Assembly: GCF_014207705.1 (NCBI RefSeq)
Contig: NZ_JACHIU010000001.1
Location: 6,998,501-7,062,500, forward strand
Direction of reading: 5' to 3'
Origin: Sphaerisporangium rubeum
GTDB lineage: Bacteria; Actinomycetota; Actinomycetes; Streptosporangiales; Streptosporangiaceae
Length of the DNA: 64,000 nt
Shown here: in pieces, positions 28,179 through 38,125 of the stretch
Layout: each line of letters begins with the position of its first letter
Numbering within the stretch: the first letter of the stretch is position 1
Made by a program: the position numbers and the translations under genes
Notes under the pieces: generated by a model
What the model saw: the letters and a program-made list of their open reading frames with translations, nothing else
What the model was told of the DNA's origin: nothing
Databases searched by the model: none

Positions 28179-29677
28179 GTCGTCTCTCCTCCCTTGGCCT
28201 GCCCCACCCTGGTGACCGCCTGGGCCATGGCGCCGATTCCGGCGGCCAGGCTCTGCGCGCTGACCTGCCCTTTTCCGGTGACAAAGATGCCGTTGTTCAG
28301 AATGGCTGTCCGCCGCTCGACAAGATCACTCACATCGACGTTGTGGTCGGACAGAAAATCGACGAGTATGTCGATGATCCGGCGCTCGACAAGCTTGACG
28401 TACATCTCCTTGTCGAGTTGCTGAAAGTAGCGGTGGTAGCGCTGGTCTGCTGCGCTCTCGCGCAAAGTTTCCTTCGACCCGTAGTTGAAGGTCCCGTTTC
28501 GGATCTCCTTGCGACTGGCCTTGTCTCGTTGCCTCCGATCGAACGGGGCAGCCAAGTCGGCCAGCACATGGGGCAGTGCCATCACCAGGGCACCGGGCAC
28601 CCGAGCTATGGACTGCCGTGCCAGCTTGAGCAGGCGCACAGGCGCGGCGGTGCCGATCAGATCATCAATCTCGCGATAGCGCTCCCGCAGGGGTGTGAGA
28701 AGCGAGTAGCTCGCCTCGATGAAAAGCAGGTCTGAATCAGGCAGGAGAGCGAACCGTAAGAAGACGGAGACGACGACCTCACCATCCCAGCCTGGCAAGG
28801 AAATCGTGAGGTATGTGCGGGCACGGTCGTGAGGGCTGTCACGAAGGAGGGTGATGATCTTTCTGGAGACCTCAGGGCGAGGAGGACCGGTAGGGTCAGG
28901 TAAGAGGAACGCGCCGACCGAGGAATCAAGGTGGTCCCTTAAATCCTGTCCGTTGACGAATATCCGGTCCTCGACCGCCATGTGAGGAAGGCCGACTCCC
29001 GAGATCGCCGACCCCACGTGATCATACAACTCGCCTATCCCGAAGGACGTCACCTCCTCCCCTTCCTCGGCTTTCCCGATGTTGAGTACGAACGACCAGG
29101 CGTTGATCACAATTCCGTGCCCGACGAAGGGCTTGTACTCCCCGAACACAGTCACGTTTCCGTGGTCACGGCCTGCGATGTCCTCCAGTCGTGTCAGCAC
29201 ACGTGACGAACCCCTTACCGGCGAAATAGCGGGGTCAAAGGTGCCACGACCCAGTTCGGGGCCGATCACCAGGTGATAGACACCGGCGACCTCTACCAGA
29301 ATCACCAGCCAGACCAGGAATAGACAGATCAGGAGATCCGGCAATGAAAGCGAGAAGAACGCCACCAGGGCACCGACCGCGATCGGGGCTATGATCAAGT
29401 CCCGCACTATGTGCCGCCGCCGCCCCAGTAGTGCGTAGTTCAGCACGGGAGCAAGGTCGACACCCGGCGAGGTGGCCACAGCACGATGCCGATCTTCAAG
29501 AATGGTGCGGATCGCGGATCGCGCCAACGAGCCGTCGAGCAGCATGGCTGCGCAGAGGTATCTTGTGACATCAAGGACAGGAGTGCGTGGAGAATCACCC
29601 CGCCGACCGCCGTCCGTGGACATCGCCTGCGCCTGATCAACAGGAGCGGATACTCCATCAATCTGGATGTTCTCCAC
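28175..29677 (-). CDS. Large membrane protein of unknown function
   Basis: About 500 residues if translation starts at the GTG at 29677, which has GAAGGGGG just upstream; the frame stays open to 29815 but enters an A/T-rich promoter-like stretch. Two adjacent TM segments lie at about 90-135 (LIIAPIAVGALVAFFSLSLP and LLICLFLVWLVILVEVAG). The soluble part after the TMs contains an alternating hydrophobic region with FGEYKPFVGHGIVINAWSF, a segment RARTYLTISLPGWDGEVVVS and a charged C-terminal region (RRQRDKASRKEIRNGTFNYG) with long helices. I do not recognise the family. It is coupled to the 125-residue gene by a 4-nt overlap. Confidence 0.75.
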   Translation of the reverse strand: MENIQIDGVSAPVDQAQAMSTDGGRRGDSPRTPVLDVTRYLCAAMLLDGSLARSAIRTILEDRHRAVATSPGVDLAPVLNYALLGRRRHIVRDLIIAPIAVGALVAFFSLSLPDLLICLFLVWLVILVEVAGVYHLVIGPELGRGTFDPAISPVRGSSRVLTRLEDIAGRDHGNVTVFGEYKPFVGHGIVINAWSFVLNIGKAEEGEEVTSFGIGELYDHVGSAISGVGLPHMAVEDRIFVNGQDLRDHLDSSVGAFLLPDPTGPPRPEVSRKIITLLRDSPHDRARTYLTISLPGWDGEVVVSVFLRFALLPDSDLLFIEASYSLLTPLRERYREIDDLIGTAAPVRLLKLARQSIARVPGALVMALPHVLADLAAPFDRRQRDKASRKEIRNGTFNYGSKETLRESAADQRYHRYFQQLDKEMYVKLVERRIIDILVDFLSDHNVDVSDLVERRTAILNNGIFVTGKGQVSAQSLAAGIGAMAQAVTRVGQAKGGETT

Positions 29678-29871
29678 CAAACCCCCTTCGCGCTGATCAT
29701 CGATCAAATATGGATGATCTTGCACCCCGGCACTCGTAAGTCCATTTTCGCGCCACAGCATACGCCTGGCGTAAAGAAATAGCAGCGAAAAATGACCATC
29801 CAGCGATTGCCTCACACCGCATCAAAAGGTCTAAATCAACTGATATCGAATAGATCATTCCGCCGTTCGGC

Positions 29872-30540
29872 TCACGGGGTGAAGCGGTAGCCCATGCCGG
29901 GTTCGGTGATGAGGTGGGCCGGGTGGGTGGGGTCGGGTTCGAGTTTGCGGCGGAGTTGGGCCATGTATTGGCGGAGGTAGTGAGTTTCCTTCAGGTATTG
30001 AGGGCCCCAGACCTCGGTGAGGAGACGGCGTTGGGTGATCAGTTTGCCGGGGTTGCGGAGGAGGATCTCGAGGATGTGCCATTCGGTGCGGGTGAGGTGG
30101 AGGCCGCCGGAGATGGTGCGGGACGAGAGGTCGATCTCGTGGGGGCCGAGGTGGATTCTGGGTTCTTCGGAGCCTTGGTTGGCGGTGCGGCGGGTCACGG
30201 CTCTGACGCGGGCCAGGAGTTCCTGGATGTCGAAGGGTTTGGTGACGTAGTCGTCGGCGCCGGCGTCCAGGGCCTCGACTTTGTCCTCGTTGCCGGCTCG
30301 GCCGGACAGGACGATGATCGGGACGGTGGTCCAGCCTCGTAGGCCGTGGATGACGTCCACGCCGTCGAGGTCGGGGAGGCCGAGGTCCAGGAGGATCAGG
30401 TCGGGACGGAAGTCGGCGGCCTCGCGGAGTGCGGAGCCGCCGTCGTGGGCCACGGCGACCTCATAGTGGCGGGCCGCGAGGTTGATGCGTAGTGCGCGCA
30501 GGATCTGAGGTTCGTCGTCGACCACCAGGACACGGGTCAA
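29872..30540 (-). CDS. kdpE: Response regulator KdpE
   Basis: 222 residues from a TTG start (MTRVLVVDDE), chosen because GAAGG lies 8 nt upstream; GTG at 30549 and ATG at 30570 are in-frame alternatives without a ribosome site. Phosphoacceptor Asp52 in LILLDLGLPDLDG, conserved YVTKPF, and an OmpR-type winged helix with LTRTEWHILEILLRNPGKLI and the KdpE-typical TEVWGPQYLKETHYLRQYMA. It activates kdp transcription under K+ limitation with KdpD. Separated from kdpD by 111 bp containing three imperfect repeats. Confidence 0.93.
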   Translation of the reverse strand: MTRVLVVDDEPQILRALRINLAARHYEVAVAHDGGSALREAADFRPDLILLDLGLPDLDGVDVIHGLRGWTTVPIIVLSGRAGNEDKVEALDAGADDYVTKPFDIQELLARVRAVTRRTANQGSEEPRIHLGPHEIDLSSRTISGGLHLTRTEWHILEILLRNPGKLITQRRLLTEVWGPQYLKETHYLRQYMAQLRRKLEPDPTHPAHLITEPGMGYRFTP

Positions 30541-30570
30541 CTCAGGCACCTTCTTTCGCGTGCATGCCAT

Positions 30571-30667
30571 GGTGCTTGGTCATGTCGTGTTCTCGTGCGA
30601 TCCGCGGCGCCTGGTCGTGTCGTCTTCTCGGCGGCACGGCGCGGTGCCTGGTCATGCGGGTTCCTCG
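30571..30667. repeat. Three imperfect 25-bp repeats between kdpD and kdpE
   Basis: Units at 30571-30595, 30606-30630 and 30643-30667 share the core GGYGCYTGGTCRTG. The first two match at 21 of 25 positions. The third overlaps the kdpD stop codon. Confidence 0.65.
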
Positions 30668-33216
30668 GCGGGGACGGGTTCGGCGCGGGAGGAGATCGGC
30701 AGAGTGAGGATCATCGTGAGGCCGCCTCCTGGGGTTTCCTCGGGGAGGAGGGTGGCGTTCATGGCTTCGGTCAGGCCGCGGGAGAGGGCCAGGCCGAGGC
30801 CTACGCCGGTTTCGTTGTCGCGGTCGCCGAGGCGTTGGAACGGGAGGAAGACACGGTCGTAGTCGCCTGGGGGGATGCCGGGGCCGCGGTCGACCACGCG
30901 GATCTCGACGTGGTCGGCCAGGCGGCTGGCGGTGACCAGGATCTTCTGGCCGGGAGGACTGTGGCGGACGGCGTTGGACATGAGATTGACGAGGACGCGT
31001 TCCAGGAGGGCCGGGTCGGCGATGATCTCGGGGAGTTCGGGGGAGATGTCTCCTTCGACGCGGTCGCGCAGGGGGCCGAGGTCGTCGACGGCGCGGGGGA
31101 CGATCTCCTCCAGGGGGACGGGTCGCAGGGCTACGCCTAGGGCTCCTGCTTGCAGGCGGCTCATGTCGAGGAGGTTCTCCACCAGGCGTTGCAGTTTCCG
31201 CAGGGACTCGTCGGCGGTGGCGAGGAGTTCGCGGCGGTCGGCGTCGCTCCATTCGATGTCGGTGGTGCGCAGGCTGTCCACGGCGGCCTTGGCCGACGCC
31301 AGGGGGGTGCGCAGGTCGTGGCTGACGGCGGCCAGCAGTGCGGTACGCATGCGGTCGGCCTCGGCGAGGGGGCCCGCGCGCTCGGCCTGTTCGCTGAGGC
31401 GTTCCTGACGGAGCGCGACGGCGGCCTCGGCGGCGAAAGCCTCGACGACGCGCCGGTCGGAGGCGTCGAGCAGGCGGCCGCGCAGAGTCAGCACGAGGTC
31501 CTCGTCGACGACGACATCGGTGTCCGAGGACGCGGGGCTGGTGCAGGGGACGCCGCCGGCGCTCGCCACGACGCGCCACGCGGCGGAGTCGCCGCGGTCG
31601 TCGGGGCTCGGCTCAGAGGTGCGTTCGAGCAGGGTGACCGAGGTGAGGCCGTAGATCTCGCGCAGGCGGGCCAGCAGGGACGGCAGTGCGGCGCCGCCGC
31701 GCAGCACGTGGCCGGCCAGGGTGGACAGCACTTCGGCGTCCGCGCCGGCGAGTGCGGCCTCACGGGTACGGCGTGCGGCGAGGTCGACGACGGCGGCCAC
31801 GGCGGCGGCGACCACGACGAACACGACGAGGGCCAGCAGGTTCTCCGGCGAGGCGATGGTGAAGGTGCCGGTGGGTGGGGTGAAGAAGTAGTTGATGAGC
31901 AGCGAGCCGCCGACGGCCGCCGTGATCGCCGGCCACATGCCGCCGACGAGCGCGACCCCCACCACCATGCTGAGGAACAGCAGAATCTCGCTCGGCAGCG
32001 AGAGAAGCTCGCGGAACGGCACGAGCGCGGCAGCGAGCAGCGGCACCCCCGCCAGGGCCATCAGCCATCCGGTGCGGCGCCGTACGCGGCCCAGCGCGGC
32101 GCGCGACCTGGCGGCGCGGCGGCGGCCACGCCGGGCCTCCGGGTGGGTGACCATGTGGACGTCGATGCTTCCTGACATGGCGGTGGCCTCGGCGCCGACG
32201 CCGCGGAAGAGGATCTGCGCGAACCGGCCACGCCTGGACGCGCCGAGCACGAGCTGAGTGGCGTTGACGCCGCGTGCGAACTCCAGCAGCGCGCGCGGCA
32301 CGTCGTCGCCGACGACCTGGTGGTAGCTGCCACCCATGCTCTCCACGAGCGCGCGCTGCCGCGCGAGGTCGGCGGGGTCGGTGCCGGTGAGGCCGTCGGC
32401 GCGGGTGACGTGCACGGCCAGCAGGTCGGCGCCTTTGCTGCGGTCGGCGATGCGTGCGGCGCGCCGTACCAGGGTGTCGCCTTCGGGGCCGCCGGTGAGC
32501 GCGACGACGACCCGTTCGCGGGTCTCCCAGGTGCCGGCGATGCCGTGGTCGGCGCGGTAGCGGTCGAGCTGGTCCTCGACCTTACCCGCGACCCACAGCA
32601 GGGCCAGTTCGCGCAGCGCGGTGAGGTTGCCGACCCGGAAGTAGTTGGACAGCGCCGCGTCGATCTTCTCCGGCGGGTAGACGTTGCCGTGCGCCATCCT
32701 GCGGCGCAGCGCGTCCGGCGACATGTCGACCAGCTCGATCTGGTCGGCCCTGCGGACCACCTCGTCGGGTACGGTCTCGCGTTGCGGCACGCCGGTGATC
32801 TGCCGTACGACGTCGTTGACGGACTCCAGGTGCTGGATGTTGACGGTCGAGATGACGTCGATGCCGGCGTCGAGGATGTCCTCGATGTCCTCCCAGCGTT
32901 TGACGTTCCCCGGGCCAGGCGCGTTGGTGTGGGCCAGCTCGTCCACGAGGACGATCTTCGGACGGCGTGCGATGACCGCGTCGACGTCCAGCTCGGTGAA
33001 GGTCGCACCCCGGTACACGACCTTCCTGCGCGGCAGCACCTCCAGGCCGTCGAGCAGCGCGGCGGTACGGGCCCGGCCGTGGGTCTCGACGAAACCGACC
33101 ACGACGTCCCGGCCGCGTTCGGTGGCGCGGCGGGCCTCGCAGAGCATGTCGTAGGTCTTGCCGACGCCTGGCGCGGCCCCGAGGTACACCCGGAGCCGTC
33201 CGCGTGATGTGCTCAT
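30652..33216 (-). CDS. kdpD: Sensor kinase KdpD
   Basis: 854 residues. N-terminal KdpD domain with Walker A-like APGVGKTYDML (about 14-24) and VLVDELAHTN, a USP-like domain (about 225-370), four TM segments at about 385-490 (VPLLAAALVPFRELL, ILLFLSMVVGVALVGGMW, then ENLLALVVFVVVAAAVAAVV), a GAF-like linker, DHp helix AAVSHDLRTPLASAKAAVDS and a HATPase with NLMSNAVRHSPPGQ, DRGPGIPPGDYDRVF and GVGLGLALSRGL. Senses K+ limitation/c-di-AMP status and phosphorylates KdpE. Starts 16 bp after kdpC within the kdpFABCDE operon. Confidence 0.96.
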   Translation of the reverse strand: MSTSRGRLRVYLGAAPGVGKTYDMLCEARRATERGRDVVVGFVETHGRARTAALLDGLEVLPRRKVVYRGATFTELDVDAVIARRPKIVLVDELAHTNAPGPGNVKRWEDIEDILDAGIDVISTVNIQHLESVNDVVRQITGVPQRETVPDEVVRRADQIELVDMSPDALRRRMAHGNVYPPEKIDAALSNYFRVGNLTALRELALLWVAGKVEDQLDRYRADHGIAGTWETRERVVVALTGGPEGDTLVRRAARIADRSKGADLLAVHVTRADGLTGTDPADLARQRALVESMGGSYHQVVGDDVPRALLEFARGVNATQLVLGASRRGRFAQILFRGVGAEATAMSGSIDVHMVTHPEARRGRRRAARSRAALGRVRRRTGWLMALAGVPLLAAALVPFRELLSLPSEILLFLSMVVGVALVGGMWPAITAAVGGSLLINYFFTPPTGTFTIASPENLLALVVFVVVAAAVAAVVDLAARRTREAALAGADAEVLSTLAGHVLRGGAALPSLLARLREIYGLTSVTLLERTSEPSPDDRGDSAAWRVVASAGGVPCTSPASSDTDVVVDEDLVLTLRGRLLDASDRRVVEAFAAEAAVALRQERLSEQAERAGPLAEADRMRTALLAAVSHDLRTPLASAKAAVDSLRTTDIEWSDADRRELLATADESLRKLQRLVENLLDMSRLQAGALGVALRPVPLEEIVPRAVDDLGPLRDRVEGDISPELPEIIADPALLERVLVNLMSNAVRHSPPGQKILVTASRLADHVEIRVVDRGPGIPPGDYDRVFLPFQRLGDRDNETGVGLGLALSRGLTEAMNATLLPEETPGGGLTMILTLPISSRAEPVPAEEPA

Positions 33217-33232
33217 CGGCGCCGCCCCCTGC

Positions 33233-34078
33233 TCATCCGCGGTCGAGGGCCAGGTTGAGCTCCAGGACGTTCACCGCGGGCTCCCCCATGAACCCGAGGC
33301 CGCGTGCGCCGGTGTGCGCGGCGATCATGGCACGTACTCTGCTCTCGTCGATGCCTCGCGCCTTGGCGACGCGGGGTGCCTGCAGCTCGGCGTAGGCCAC
33401 CGAGATGTGCGGGTCGAGACCGGAACCGCTCGCGGTGACCGCGTCCGGAGGCACCGCGGCGCGGGTGACGCCGCCGCGCACCGGGACGGTGCGGCCCGCG
33501 GAGTAGTCCTCGCCTGGCCTGCCGCACTCCACTTTAACGCCGCGGTATCCGGTGACGAACGGCGCGGCGGGACAGGCCTGGTTGACGCTGACGACCCTGG
33601 CCGGCGGGCCGGTGGCGGGGAGGACCTTCAGCACGGCGCCGACGCCGTCAGGCGTGCAGTACGGCCTGGCGCCTGAGACGCCTTCGCGTTCGCCGATCTC
33701 CTTGGAGCGTGCGCAGACCTGGGTGAGCAGGCTCCGCCGTCCCTCGGCGCCGGGTTTCGGCAGGACGTCCACGACGTCCTCGGGGCCGAGGTTGCTCGCC
33801 GCGGTGGCGAGCATGTCGTACCCGGCGGCCGAGGGACGGCTCTGGAAGTACGCGGCGACCGGCTTGCCGGCGGCGTCGGTGAAGGGCTGGCCGATGAGCG
33901 CGCTGCCGAGCGGTTTCCCGTCCCGTCCGGCCATCGAGCCGTTCGCTTGGCCGTCGAACAGGACCTGCGCGACACCGGTCACCACGAACGGGTAGACCAG
34001 GCCGAGGATCACGGTGAGTACGGCGACCGCGCGGACCGCGGCGACATGATGGCGGAGCCAGCCAGGCATACGTTCCAT
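33233..34078 (-). CDS. kdpC: K+-transporting ATPase subunit C, with long insertion
   Basis: 281 residues, against about 190 in E. coli. N-terminal TM (about 14-40) and the hallmarks FQSRPSAAGYDMLATAASNLGP and VPPDAVTASGSGLDPHIS, then ESRVRAMIAAHT and VNVLELNLAL. The extra length is a region at about 100-209 between the SNLGP and PPDAVTASGSGLDP motifs; it contains cysteines at about 122, 141, 169 and 185. The subunit stabilises the KdpFABC complex and raises ATP affinity. Its ATG overlaps the kdpB stop by one base (TAATG). Confidence 0.93.
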   Translation of the reverse strand: MERMPGWLRHHVAAVRAVAVLTVILGLVYPFVVTGVAQVLFDGQANGSMAGRDGKPLGSALIGQPFTDAAGKPVAAYFQSRPSAAGYDMLATAASNLGPEDVVDVLPKPGAEGRRSLLTQVCARSKEIGEREGVSGARPYCTPDGVGAVLKVLPATGPPARVVSVNQACPAAPFVTGYRGVKVECGRPGEDYSAGRTVPVRGGVTRAAVPPDAVTASGSGLDPHISVAYAELQAPRVAKARGIDESRVRAMIAAHTGARGLGFMGEPAVNVLELNLALDRG

Positions 34079-36210
34079 TACGACATCCCAGGGAGGAACT
34101 GGACGAGCAGGTCGATGAGCTTGATGCCGACGAAGGGGGTGACTACGCCGCCGAGGCCGTAGACGTACAGGTTGCGGGACAGCAGCTTGGCCGCCGCGGC
34201 CGGCCGGTACCGCACACCGCGCAGGGCCAGCGGGATCAGCGCGACGATGACGACCGCGTTGAAGATCACCGCGGACAGGATCGCCGACTGCGGACTCGCC
34301 AGGCGCATGATGTTGAGCGCGTCGAGGCCGGGGTACACGACCGCGAACATCGCCGGGATGATCGCGAAGTACTTGGCGATGTCGTTGGCGATCGAGAACG
34401 TCGTCAGCGCGCCTCTGGTGATGAGGAGCTGCTTGCCGATCTCCACGATCTCGATGAGCTTGGTGGGGTTGGAGTCGAGGTCGACCATGTTGCCGGCCTC
34501 CTTGGCGGCCGACGTGCCGGTGTTCATGGCCACGCCGACGTCGGCCTGCGCGAGCGCCGGCGCGTCGTTGGTGCCGTCGCCGGTCATGGCGACCAGCCGG
34601 CCGCCTTCCTGTTCCTTGCGGATCAGCGCCAGCTTGTCCTCGGGGGTGGCCTCGGCGAGGAAGTCGTCCACACCGGCCTCGTCGGCGATGGCCCTGGCGG
34701 TCAGCGGGTTGTCGCCGGTGATCATGACGGTGCGGATCCCCATGCGGCGCATCTCGTCGAACCGCTCGCGCATACCCTGCTTGACGACGTCCTTGAGGTG
34801 GATCACGCCGAGCACGCGCGCCTGGCCCGCCAGGCGCTCCCCCACGACCAGCGGTGTGCCGCCGCTCGCGGAGATGCCGTCCACCAGGTGGCCGACGTCG
34901 TCGGTGGGGTGTCCGCCGTTGTCGCGCACCCATTTCATGACGGCGGTCGCGGCGCCTTTGCGTACCTGCCGGTCGTCGACGTCGACACCGCTCATTCGGG
35001 TCTGCGCGGTGAACGGCACCCACCGCGCGTGCGCCAGCTCGCCAGGCGCGCGTTCACGCAGGCCGTACGTCTGTTTGGCGTACACCACGACGGAACGACC
35101 CTCGGGGGTCTCGTCGGCGAGGCTGGACAGCTGCGCCGCCGCGGCGAGGTCGGCGGCGGCGACCCCGTCGACGGGGAGGAACTCCGACGCCTGGCGGTTG
35201 CCGAGCGTGATGGTGCCGGTCTTGTCGAGCAGCAGCGTGCCGACGTCACCGGCGGCCTCGACGGCGCGGCCCGACATGGCGAGCACGTTGCGCTGCACCA
35301 GGCGGTCCATGCCGGCGATGCCGATGGCCGACAGCAGTGCGCCGATGGTGGTCGGGATGAGGCACACCAGCAGCGAGATCAGGACGACGCCGGTCACGCC
35401 GTCGGCGTTCAGCGCGAGCGAGTCCGGAATGCCGGGGTTGATGTTCCTGGCGTAGATGGCCATCGGCTGCATGGTCACCGTGGCGACCAGGAAGATGATC
35501 GTCAGTGCGGCCAGCAGGATGTTCAGCGCGATCTCGTTCGGCGTCTTCTGCCGGCCGGCCCCCTCGACCAGCGCGATCATGCGGTCGATGAAGCTCTCGC
35601 CGGGCTTCTGGGTGATCTGGACGACGATGCGGTCGGACAGTACCTTCGTGCCGCCGGTGACGGCGCTGCGGTCGCCGCCGGACTCGCGGATCACCGGCGC
35701 CGACTCGCCGGTGATGGCCGACTCGTCCACGCTCGCGATGCCTTCGACCACGTCGCCGTCACCGGGGATGATCTCCCCGGCCGCCACGACCACGAAGTCA
35801 CCTTGCCTGAGCTCAGGCGCGCCGACGGTGTCCCAGTGGAGCGGGTCCGCGCCGGGACGCCAGCCGGTGAGCCTGCGCGCGGCCGTGTCGCGTTTGGCGG
35901 CGCGCAGCGTGGCGGCCTGCGCCTTGCCGCGGCCCTCGGCGACGGCCTCGGCGAGGTTGGCGAACAGCACGGTGAGCCACAGCCACACCGCGATGGCCCA
36001 CGCGAAGAACGACGCCTCACCGGTGGCGGCGAGCACCGTCGTGGCGAACGCGCCGACCTCGACGATCAGCATGACGGGGTTGCGCCACAGCGTGGCGGGA
36101 TTGAGCTTGCGGACCGCTTCAGGCAGCGAGGTGAGGAGCTGCTTGGGGTCGAGCAGACCGCCGCCGACGCGGTCGGGCTGCGCTGCCGCAGGGACGGCCG
36201 GGGTGGACAT
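34078..36210 (-). CDS. kdpB: K+-transporting P-type ATPase subunit B
   Basis: 710 residues; start ATG at 36210 overlaps the kdpA stop (TGATG). P-type ATPase with the phosphorylation loop [13 protein letters not shown], the actuator motif TGESAPV, nucleotide-domain [11 protein letters not shown] and hinge [18 protein letters not shown]. Membrane segments follow the KdpB pattern with GVLLISLL-like TM4 ([19 protein letters not shown]). It hydrolyses ATP to drive K+ uptake through KdpA. Confidence 0.97.
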   Translation of the reverse strand: MSTPAVPAAAQPDRVGGGLLDPKQLLTSLPEAVRKLNPATLWRNPVMLIVEVGAFATTVLAATGEASFFAWAIAVWLWLTVLFANLAEAVAEGRGKAQAATLRAAKRDTAARRLTGWRPGADPLHWDTVGAPELRQGDFVVVAAGEIIPGDGDVVEGIASVDESAITGESAPVIRESGGDRSAVTGGTKVLSDRIVVQITQKPGESFIDRMIALVEGAGRQKTPNEIALNILLAALTIIFLVATVTMQPMAIYARNINPGIPDSLALNADGVTGVVLISLLVCLIPTTIGALLSAIGIAGMDRLVQRNVLAMSGRAVEAAGDVGTLLLDKTGTITLGNRQASEFLPVDGVAAADLAAAAQLSSLADETPEGRSVVVYAKQTYGLRERAPGELAHARWVPFTAQTRMSGVDVDDRQVRKGAATAVMKWVRDNGGHPTDDVGHLVDGISASGGTPLVVGERLAGQARVLGVIHLKDVVKQGMRERFDEMRRMGIRTVMITGDNPLTARAIADEAGVDDFLAEATPEDKLALIRKEQEGGRLVAMTGDGTNDAPALAQADVGVAMNTGTSAAKEAGNMVDLDSNPTKLIEIVEIGKQLLITRGALTTFSIANDIAKYFAIIPAMFAVVYPGLDALNIMRLASPQSAILSAVIFNAVVIVALIPLALRGVRYRPAAAAKLLSRNLYVYGLGGVVTPFVGIKLIDLLVQFLPGMS

Positions 36211-37871
36211 CAGTGGATTCCTTCTGCGAGCGGCCCGAGCGCCAGCGCGGGGAGGAAGGTCAGTGCGACCAGCACGATCGTCACGCCGGCGAGCATCCCG
36301 GCGAACTGCGGCCGGTGGGTCGGCAGCGTGCCGGCCGACTCCGGCACGGGGGCCTGCCTGGCGAGCGAGCCCGCGAGCGCGAGCACGAAGATGATCGGCA
36401 GGAACCGGCCGAGCACCATGCACAGGCCGAGCGCCACGTCGTAGAACGGCGTGTTGACCGTGACGCCGCCGAACGCGGAGCCGTTGTTGTTGGACGCGCT
36501 GGTGAAGGCGTAGAGGATCTCGGAGAAGCCGTGCGGGCCGCCGTTCAGCATGGCCGCGAGACCGGCTTCGTTGGCCATCGCCACCGCGGTCCCTGTGAGC
36601 ACGAGGACCGGGGTGACCAGGAAGTACAGCGACGCGAGCTTGATCTCACGTGAGCCGATCCGCTTGCCGAGGTATTCGGGGGTGCGGCCCACCATGAGCC
36701 CCGCCACGAACACGGTGATCACGGCGAGCACGAGCATGCCGTACAGGCCCGCGCCGACGCCGCCTGGCGCGACCTCGCCGAGCATCATGTCGAACAGGGT
36801 CATCATGCCGCCGAGCGGGGTGTACGAGTCGTGCGCCGAGTTGACGGCCCCGGTGGAGGTGAGGGTGGTGGCCGCGGCGAACGTCGCCGAGTTCGCCACG
36901 CCGAACCGGACGTCCTTGCCTTCCATGGCCGCGCCGACCGCCTGAGGGACGGTCGCGCCGCCGCTCAGCTCGAACACGTTGGTCAGCACGACGCTCGCCA
37001 GCGCGATCACAGCCATCACGGCGAGGATCGCGTGGCCCTGGCGGACCTGGCCGACCATGCGGCCGAACGTACGCGGCAGGCTGAACGGGATCACCAGCAG
37101 CAGGAAGATCTCGAACCAGTTGGTCCACGTGGTGGGGTTCTCGTACGGATGCGCCGAGTTGGTGTTGTAGAAGCCGCCGCCGTTCGTGCCGAGCTCCTTG
37201 ATGGCCTCCTGGCTCGCCACCGGGCCGCCGGTCATGTGCTGGACGCCGCCGGTGAGCGTGGTGACGTCGTACGGCCCCATGAGGTTCTGCACCACGCCAC
37301 CCGCCACCAGCACCAGCGCCGCCACGAACGCCAGAGGCAGCAGGACACGGACGACACCGCGTACCAGATCCACCCAGAAGTTGCCGACGGTGTCACTGCG
37401 GCTGCGCGCGAACCCGCGCACCAGAGCGACCGCCACGGCCATGCCGACCGACGCGGACACGAAGTTCTGCACGGCGAGCGCGGCCATCTGCGTCAGGTGA
37501 CCCATGGTGTTCTCGCCGGCGTACGCCTGCCAGTTGGTGTTGGTGACGAAGCTGACCGCCGTGTTCCACGCGACGTGGTCGGGGACGGCCGGGAAGCCGA
37601 GGCTGAGGAACAGCTTGTCCTGCACACGCTGCATCAGGTGGACGAACCCGATGGAGACGATCGAGAACGCGAGCAGGCTGCGCGCGTAGACCCCCCACCG
37701 TTGCTCGGTGTCGGGCCGCACACCGAGGAGCCGGTAGACCACACGCTCCGCGGCGAGGTGCCGCGTCCCGGTGTACACCCGGTACATGTGGTCGCCGAGC
37801 GGTCGGTGCGCGAGCGCGAGCGCCGCGACGAGCGACGCGACGAAGACGATCCCCGCGGTGGTGACGCTCAT
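36210..37871 (-). CDS. kdpA: K+-transporting ATPase subunit A
   Basis: 553 residues with about ten TM segments and the four selectivity-loop regions of the SKT superfamily: [53 protein letters not shown] and [16 protein letters not shown]. It binds and translocates K+ in the KdpFABC complex. Starts at the ATG directly before the kdpF stop. Confidence 0.97.
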   Translation of the reverse strand: MSVTTAGIVFVASLVAALALAHRPLGDHMYRVYTGTRHLAAERVVYRLLGVRPDTEQRWGVYARSLLAFSIVSIGFVHLMQRVQDKLFLSLGFPAVPDHVAWNTAVSFVTNTNWQAYAGENTMGHLTQMAALAVQNFVSASVGMAVAVALVRGFARSRSDTVGNFWVDLVRGVVRVLLPLAFVAALVLVAGGVVQNLMGPYDVTTLTGGVQHMTGGPVASQEAIKELGTNGGGFYNTNSAHPYENPTTWTNWFEIFLLLVIPFSLPRTFGRMVGQVRQGHAILAVMAVIALASVVLTNVFELSGGATVPQAVGAAMEGKDVRFGVANSATFAAATTLTSTGAVNSAHDSYTPLGGMMTLFDMMLGEVAPGGVGAGLYGMLVLAVITVFVAGLMVGRTPEYLGKRIGSREIKLASLYFLVTPVLVLTGTAVAMANEAGLAAMLNGGPHGFSEILYAFTSASNNNGSAFGGVTVNTPFYDVALGLCMVLGRFLPIIFVLALAGSLARQAPVPESAGTLPTHRPQFAGMLAGVTIVLVALTFLPALALGPLAEGIH

Positions 37872-37961
37872 CTAGAACCGCTCCGGGAAGAGCAGCGCCG
37901 CGACCATGAAGATCACCAGCAGTACCGCACCGGCCAGACCGGCGGCGTTGACGGCACTCAC
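37872..37961 (-). CDS. kdpF: K+-transporting ATPase subunit F
   Basis: 29 residues from the GTG at 37961: a single TM helix (AAGLAGAVLLVIFMVAALLF) ending PERF, the typical KdpF tail. It stabilises the complex like a lipid. The GTG overlaps the stop codon of the upstream small membrane gene (GTGA) and the stop abuts kdpA. Confidence 0.92.
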   Translation of the reverse strand: MSAVNAAGLAGAVLLVIFMVAALLFPERF

Positions 37962-38041
37962 AGCCGTTCCACCACCTTGACCACATACCCGAGGACCACG
38001 AAGATCGCGATCGTCAGGACGACGAAGACGACGTCGGCCAT
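37958..38041 (-). CDS. 27-residue membrane peptide at the head of the kdp operon
   Basis: ATG at 38041 with GGAG 5 nt upstream; the product is one predicted TM helix (DVVFVVLTIAIFVVLGYVV) with a basic tail KVVERL. Its TGA overlaps the kdpF GTG, so translation is coupled to the kdp genes. Small hydrophobic peptides at this position occur in other actinobacterial kdp loci (general recollection). It may be an extra subunit or assembly factor of KdpFABC, or simply a leader that couples translation. It is too short for default gene callers. Confidence 0.75.
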   Translation of the reverse strand: MADVVFVVLTIAIFVVLGYVVKVVERL

Positions 38042-38070
38042 CTCCACTCCTCATTTCCGGACTTACATGC

Positions 38071-38098
38071 CTCAGGCCGCCTCATGAGGCGGCCTGAG
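38071..38098 (-). promoter_or_regulatory. Perfect hairpin in the kdp leader
   Basis: CTCAGGCCGCCT (38071-38082) pairs with 38087-38098, loop CATG, 30 bp before the first kdp start codon. No T-tract on either side. It may end the APC permease transcript or act as a 5'UTR element of kdp. Confidence 0.55.
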
Positions 38099-38125
38099 TC
38101 CAGGAAATCGCGGTATTTGGGGGTT

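Noticed and set aside
38071-38098. c-di-AMP (ydaO-type) riboswitch before kdp
   Set aside because: Only a simple hairpin is visible in about 175 bp; the pseudo-symmetric multi-helix structure of that riboswitch is not recognisable.
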